A DNA stretch of 64,000 bases from positions 29,044,027 to 29,108,026 of the forward strand of contig CM029121.1 in assembly GCA_016859345.1 (NCBI GenBank). Direction: 5' to 3'. Within the stretch, counting starts at the first letter, position 1. Each line of letters begins with the position of its first letter. The notes beneath the pieces are model-generated. The model saw only the letters and a program-made list of their open reading frames with translations, searched no databases and was not told where the DNA came from. The position numbers were made by a program, and so were the translations under genes. This DNA is from Istiophorus platypterus (taxonomy: Eukaryota; Chordata; Actinopteri; Istiophoriformes; Istiophoridae). Shown one piece after another: positions 59,525 to 64,000 of this stretch.

Positions 59525-62500
59525 CAGGGATCAACGTTTCCACCTCTGTGCAGACACGTGGACGTGAGACTGTGGCAGTAAAACCCAGGTAAACAGGTAA
59601 AACCTCGGGTGTGTATCCAATAGTCATCTCACCAGGTCGGAGCCCCCGATGCCGATGTTCACCACATCAGTGATGCTTTTTCCACTGAAGCCTTTCCACT
59701 CGCCACTGCGAACCTTCTGTAAATGGAAGCCAAACCGTTGTTTTGTTTTTTTTTTTTATCTCACACAGTGTGGTAGTATAATCTCTCACACACACACACA
59801 CACACACACAAAAACATACGTGACAGAAGGCCTTCATCTTGTCCAGCACCCGGTTCACCTCCAGCATCACATCTTTACCATCGACGCTGATTGGCGTGTT
59901 GGAGCGATTACGCAGGGCGACGTGGAGCACGGCACGACCCTGTGAACACACACAAACACGCATTCAAAAAGACACACAAAAACATACAACACAGTAAATT
60001 CAGGTACCGTTTATTTCTTGTTTAGTCTGTGATACTTTAGCTTTTGACTGTTGACATTGAAGACATCACTGTTTTCTGACGTTTTATTGACTAAGAAATT
60101 AAAGAGAAAATAATCAACTAATTAAATGATGATAATAAAGAACATCTGTAGTTGCAGAACAGCTCAGTCTGAAAGTATAAACACACCAAGTAAATGTCTG
60201 GCAAGAATAGAATCAAACATCTGGCCATGAGATGAAAATTTATTAGTTTATAACAGTAACAGTTTCAATTTGTTTTTTATTTAAAATGCAACAGATCAAA
60301 TGTTAATGGATGTAAATGCAGCTTTAAATAAATTCACTTCCTCACCGATCAATACAGGTCTGTATGTAATATCACAAAGGATGCTGTTACACAATGGCAC
60401 TGCAGCATGACCTGTGTGTGTGTGTGTGCGTTGCTTAGTCACTCAAGGGAGTTCCCTCTCCTCAGAAACACAAAGACGCAGGCTTGTCCAGCCATGGTGA
60501 CTCTGCAGCCACTGAAAATCACTGCTGATGTCTCTGTCTGCCTGTCTGTCTGCCTGTCTGCCTGTCTGCCTGTCTGCCTGTCTGCCTGTCTGCCTGTCTG
60601 CCTGTCTGCCTGTCTGCCTGTCTGCCTGACTGACTGAAATTCACATTGATCCTGCTCTCATGTCTCTATAGTAAATGTGAGGCTACAGCAGCTGCTTATC
60701 TTAGCTTAGTTTAGCATAAATACTGGGAACGGGGAAGAGGTAGCTCAGTTTAGCTTGATCTAAGGCCTTTGACTAAAGGAATCAGTTGACACCCTGAGCA
60801 AATGTCCTGAGGCCTGTTACCAGTCCACAGGCCAGGGGTTGAGAACCACTGACAATGCCCTCTACAGTGATAGATCATGGGATAATGTGGGTTTTCTGTA
60901 ACATTAACTGATGAGGTGAGATTCACACACTGCAAGATGGGTCAGTACCTCAGTGAAGTTGATCTTCTCTCCGGAGAACATCTTCTCTCTGGCCTCCTCC
61001 ACTCCCCTGGACTTGGCCTGTGAACATCAGACAGGTAGGACTCAGACACCTGTTCCTCAAGCTCTTATCTGAAACATGAACTCTGGCTGCATTGTTACAA
61101 CAACAGTGTGTGAGTGTGACAAAACTTGATTTCTTCAGTAATGCTTCCTTTGTGTTGTGCGAGGAGGAAGTGGAGGTGGCTTCGTGTGAGGACGTGTTTC
61201 TGCTGTATTACCACATTGCCACATGTTAACACAACGCTGCAGGACAAAGCAATGCACAGGGGAAAGATATGCGCTCTCTCTTTCAAAATAAAGTGTGTTG
61301 TAATCTTCCCGTTTCTTTGTCCCCTTGAGCAACAATGTTAAGGTCAGGTCCTGAGTCTGCGTGCAGGAGATCAGACCTGACTGGGTAAAATCTATGAGCC
61401 ACGTTCCTGATCCTTGTCTCAGGACTAGAGAGAGAAAAGAGCTTTATCCACTTTTAAACTGGGGAAACAGCTTCTGTCTGGGCTGAAGCATGTTGAGGCT
61501 GCAGCGGAGCAGCAGGAGCTGAGACAGAATCAGACAGAGACTCGTGTCCTCAATCTGCGGGACAACGTTCTCACTGATCACCAAGCTTATTACAAGATTC
61601 AAATATGATTGAGTCATTTCTCTCCTCAATAAATGCCATCATTGGTTTTAAATTTATGGTTAAAAAGGCTAAATAACACATGGTCTGCACCCAAACTGCA
61701 ACCCCAACCACACCTGCCCACCCTGGGGCACAACGGCAGCATGTTTACAGGTGTCACAGCTGATTAACATCTGGCAGGAGGACGATCATCAGAGACTGGG
61801 CTTAAGAGAAGCTCAGGCTGTGTTACTATGAGCCAAGGGGCTTAAGGTTGATTAGAGGAGACAGATACAGTCAATGTGTAGGCTGTGTGTCTGTGTGCGT
61901 GTGTATGTGTTGGCTATACACAAGACACTGTCCAGGAAGGGCTGCACCTTACCAAGGCGAGCAGCATGGTCATGACGTCCTGGTTGATGAGGTTCTTGGA
62001 GTAGTCCAGCAGGATTTCTCCATCGTCCGTCTCCAGAGTCGTGCTGTCAAACAGAGTCACAAGAAAACACAGATCAATCGGTCGGTAGACGATTAGTCCA
62101 TCGACAGGAAATCAGAAGTTAAACATCCTCTCCGCTGCCACCCTGCGACGGACATTTAACAGACTGAGCAGTTAAATCTCTCATTTCAAGGTGATGAGTT
62201 AAAATTTATTCCACCAACAGTCTGAACATATCATGAGAAAATCATCTAAATCAGATACTTTCTGGTATTTTTGCCTTAAATTTTTACTAAATAACTTGAA
62301 TTATGAAAGAGTGACTTGTGGTTCCGATGAAAACCACCGAGGATAATGTGAACACTCATGAACCTGGAGTCTAACAAACACAACGCGTCTCCTACTGATA
62401 CACAAAACTCACGCACACGCGCGCGCGCTCTCTCTCTCTCTCTCTGCTTCTGATTGGCTCAGGCTCGATGAATCAATAATCAGCCCTTTATTAATGATAA

Positions 62501-63720
62501 TAATCCGAGGCTGAGTCCGAGTCCCCGTCCTGTTCGAGCTGCCATCTTTGTCTGCGACGGTGTTTTACGTGACTTTACAGCCTCTTCCTCCTCGGCCCCC
62601 GCTCGGTGCGTGTGAGGATGCGTGGGAGCGCACGTAGCCACCGCAGCAGGGCAGACGCCCCCTTCCCCCCGGCCCAAGCCCACTATCACAGCGAGGTAGC
62701 GTCGGTCGTGGGCTGCAGGCTCCGATATCAGGGTTCAGGAGCCGCCTCACGGGGACTACGTGCTACGGTTCAGACAGAAACCCCCAACTCAAAAGGCAGC
62801 GTCCATTATCGGACACTGCACCAACAGGTTGCACACGACGGTGTTAGCTTCAGCTAGCCTGCCCGCCTAGGCAGCAACCACCCGATATTTAACATTACGA
62901 ATAAACGTCAAACTGTGGAGAAAGAGGAGGATAAAAGGCGGACAAGTGGTCGAGAGAAGATTAAATATAAACCAGTTTGAAAAGCTGTGTTGGCGACAGG
63001 TTTTAGCGTTGTGTGTAATACCGAACGACGGGTTTAAATGATGGGTTTAAGCTAACGTTAGCCGCGGAAAAAACCGTCGTTTGTCCCGTAAAACACATGA
63101 AAACGACACAAACGCAAGGTTCACTGTCTTTACACTGTCTTTATTTAACATTTCATCCGCTCAGGAAGATCACTTGAGACACGAAAATCCCTCCAGAGCT
63201 AACTGGACGCCAATGTCCGATAATGGAGGCGTTAGCACGCTGGCTAATATGGCCGTGCTACCTAACAGACTGACGGTTGTTCGAACAGATCGACGACAGA
63301 CAGGTGTAGATTTTCACGGACACGAGGGCAGGTGCGAGCATTCAGCCGGGGTCGCTGAGGGAACCGAGGCGAAGCACCGACGGAGCGATGACCTTCACCG
63401 GAGGATCCCTGAACCCGCCGCCGCGCAGGGAAACGCGCCGACCGCTAGCCTCCTCTCATAAACTGATGATCATTAGCCTGATCGATAACCCTGCAGCGGG
63501 GCGTTGTTTTACAGACTGGACCTGTGGTGAACGGCGCGGTCTGACGTGCCGCCGCTCCCCGTTACCATCACTAGTCATCCTCCGTCCGGTCTCTGTCCCA
63601 CCTGAAGCTGCTGAATCTGTCCTTGTCCCCGTCAAACATGTCCCTCATGTTCAGGCTGCCGCCCTTGGCCTTGTACCACTGCTCCAGCTTCTTGTAGTTG
63701 GGGTCGTTGGTCAGAGCCAT
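52293..63720 (-). CDS. gpi: Glucose-6-phosphate isomerase, complete, 18 exons
   Basis: Exons in transcript order (plus-strand coordinates): 63602-63720, 61953-62043, 60949-61017, 59820-59939, 59633-59716, 58217-58363, 57895-57966, 57578-57622, 56842-56895, 56469-56529, 55716-55759, 55160-55312, 54648-54777, 54425-54501, 53782-53910, 53414-53489, 52886-52952, 52293-52416. The total is 1662 nt, 553 residues (human 558, also 18 exons), all GT-AG. The enzyme interconverts glucose-6-phosphate and fructose-6-phosphate in the cytosol (glycolysis, gluconeogenesis); secreted forms act as autocrine motility factor/neuroleukin in mammals. Both family signatures are present: DWVGGRYSLWSAIG (267-280) and GVMWDINSYDQWGVELGK (501-518). 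Catalytic residues fall at the expected numbers: Arg272, Glu357, His388, Lys518. No frame break was seen, so it should be active. Fish often carry two copies (gpia, gpib); which one this is cannot be told here. Introns hold many CA microsatellites. Confidence 0.97.
52606..52696. repeat. Foldback (hairpin) sequence in gpi intron 17
   Basis: caacacttcctga and tttttcacat on the left are mirrored by atgtgaaaaa and tcaggaagtgttg on the right, around a loop with cctaccaacaatggaaagg. The arms are imperfect with an internal bulge. It resembles a small foldback MITE. Confidence 0.6.
52978..53026. repeat. Two-copy 23-bp tandem repeat in gpi intron 16
   Basis: The unit ctctttgcgaagaaaagaaa plus act occurs twice in direct succession, with a partial third copy to the left. 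Confidence 0.8.
56722..56762. repeat. CA/CGCA microsatellite followed by A-rich tract in gpi intron 9
   Basis: (CA)n passes into (CGCA)n and then an A-run to about 56786. The alternating purine-pyrimidine run with CG steps is of the type that can form Z-DNA. Confidence 0.85.
57040..57072. repeat. (ATTC)n microsatellite in gpi intron 8
   Basis: About eight ATTC units just left of an interspersed repeat. Confidence 0.85.
57070..57262 (+). repeat. Interspersed repeat ('ctgaaatgattagtcagtc' family) in gpi intron 8
   Basis: Ordered blocks are acagctgaaatgattagtca, attcgctggcaatttataga, ccaaacaattaatcttgaaa and ataatcatcagctgctg. Same family as 4325-4555, internally deleted. Confidence 0.55.
58172..58210. 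repeat. TG microsatellite beside the donor of gpi exon 6
   Basis: The repeat lies seven bases from the exon 6 end (58217), inside the beginning of intron 6 on the minus strand. Confidence 0.9.
59467..59522. repeat. CA microsatellite in gpi intron 5
   Basis: About 56 bases of pure CA repeat. It causes a false Thr-His open frame. Confidence 0.9.
60080..60165 (+). repeat. Fragment of the 'tagtcattttt' interspersed repeat in gpi intron 3
   Basis: gagaaaataatcaactaatt, aaatgatgataataaagaac and tctgtagttgcagaac are the 3' end of the family seen at 4325-4555 and 57070-57262. Confidence 0.5.
60532..60636 (+). repeat. (CTGTCTGC)n microsatellite in gpi intron 3
   Basis: About twelve CTGCCTGT units in succession, ending in ctgcctgactgactg. 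The Cys-Leu-Ser-Val open frame over it is an artefact. Confidence 0.92.
62400..63480. promoter_or_regulatory. CpG-dense block within gpi intron 1
   Basis: Begins with an acgcgcgcgctctctc run at about 62410-62445 and continues as CpG-rich, GC-rich DNA through about 63480. CpG density is as high as around exon 1. It may be the downstream part of the gpi CpG island or hold an alternative promoter or first exon. Open frames 62606-62857 and 63081-63461 have no recognisable protein features. Confidence 0.4.
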
Positions 63721-63840
63721 GGTTGTGGTTCTGGAGGTTCTGATGATACTGGCGGTGGGGTCCCGGTTTTGCTCCAGCCTCAGCGTTGGTGGACTGGTCC
63801 CGGTGCGGTGCAGGAGCAGATGAGGAGATGGAGCCGCTGA

Positions 63841-63935
63841 ACGGTTCTGCAGTCTGCACCAATGACAACAGGCCCCGCCCGGCCCCGGTCACGCCCCTCC
63901 GCAGGCCCCGCCCACCCCGTTCCTGGTACTGGGAC
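63841..63935 (-). promoter_or_regulatory. GC-box promoter of gpi
   Basis: Immediately upstream of gpi exon 1 are several Sp1-type GC boxes (ccccgcccgg at about 63873, acgcccctcc at 63891, ccccgcccac at about 63906) and a CCAAT at 63859-63863. No TATA box is evident. This is typical of a housekeeping promoter. About 120 bases separate it from the ATG at 63720. Confidence 0.6.
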
Positions 63936-64000
63936 GGAACGGGTCTATGGCGGCAGACCAGTGCCAAAAATCGAGTGCGCGAAACGCGATTAAAACCTTC

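Noticed and set aside
60407..60637. Cys/Leu/Ser/Val-rich frame
   Set aside because: It is encoded by the (CTGTCTGC)n microsatellite.
62606..63840. Several plus-strand frames (62606-62857, 63081-63461, 63388-63840) in gpi intron 1 and exon 1
   Set aside because: They overlap each other and gpi exon 1 on the opposite strand, and openness is explained by high GC content.

Overview
This is vertebrate nuclear DNA, almost certainly from a teleost (ray-finned) fish. Genes are split by GT-AG introns. The proteins are close to vertebrate families but the introns are compact. Dinucleotide microsatellites are very frequent, and several interspersed repeat families that I recognise from teleost genomes recur. 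I found no bacterial, viral or CRISPR content.

Layout: (1) 1-183 is the C-terminal end of a HARBI1/ALP1-like transposase-derived protein cut by the window edge. (2) 616-1041 is a Tc1-like MITE with TA target duplication. (3) 3282-20658 (+) is rbl2 (p130), complete in 22 coding exons (1087 codons). (4) 22490-23075 is a minisatellite, and 23118-23326 is an unidentified coding-like block. (5) 25163-25712 is a 550-bp polypyrimidine tract ending just before the start codon of a spalt-like gene, sall1-like, 25740-32455 (+), 3 exons (1225 codons). Its second intron carries a small cluster of tRNA-Glu(TTC) genes and relics, partly as an inverted duplication. (6) 32.5-42.8 kb is a gene-poor stretch with blocks that look like conserved regulatory DNA and one orphan coding-like segment. 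(7) 42792-44795 (+) is snx20. (8) 46737-49733 (+) is mphosph6, with a near-perfect 48-bp-arm hairpin in its last intron. (9) 52293-63720 (-) is gpi, complete in 18 exons (553 codons), with its GC-box promoter at the right edge.

The genes do not form an operon or pathway. They are a eukaryotic neighbourhood: a cell-cycle repressor (rbl2), a developmental zinc-finger repressor (sall1), an endosomal sorting nexin (snx20), a nuclear exosome cofactor (mphosph6) and a glycolytic enzyme (gpi). rbl2, sall1 and snx20 all lie on human 16q12. mphosph6 (human 16q23) and gpi (human 19q13) show a different linkage in the fish lineage. mphosph6 and gpi converge, with their 3' ends facing each other over about 2.5 kb.

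Exon borders were set by hand from splice-site dinucleotides, reading-frame phase and recalled family sequences. All five genes close in frame with no stop or frameshift. The most unusual signals are the tRNA-Glu inverted duplication inside sall1, the mphosph6 intronic hairpin, TG-repeat tracts abutting several 3' splice sites, and two unidentified coding-like blocks. I saw no clear evidence of an entirely new biological system.
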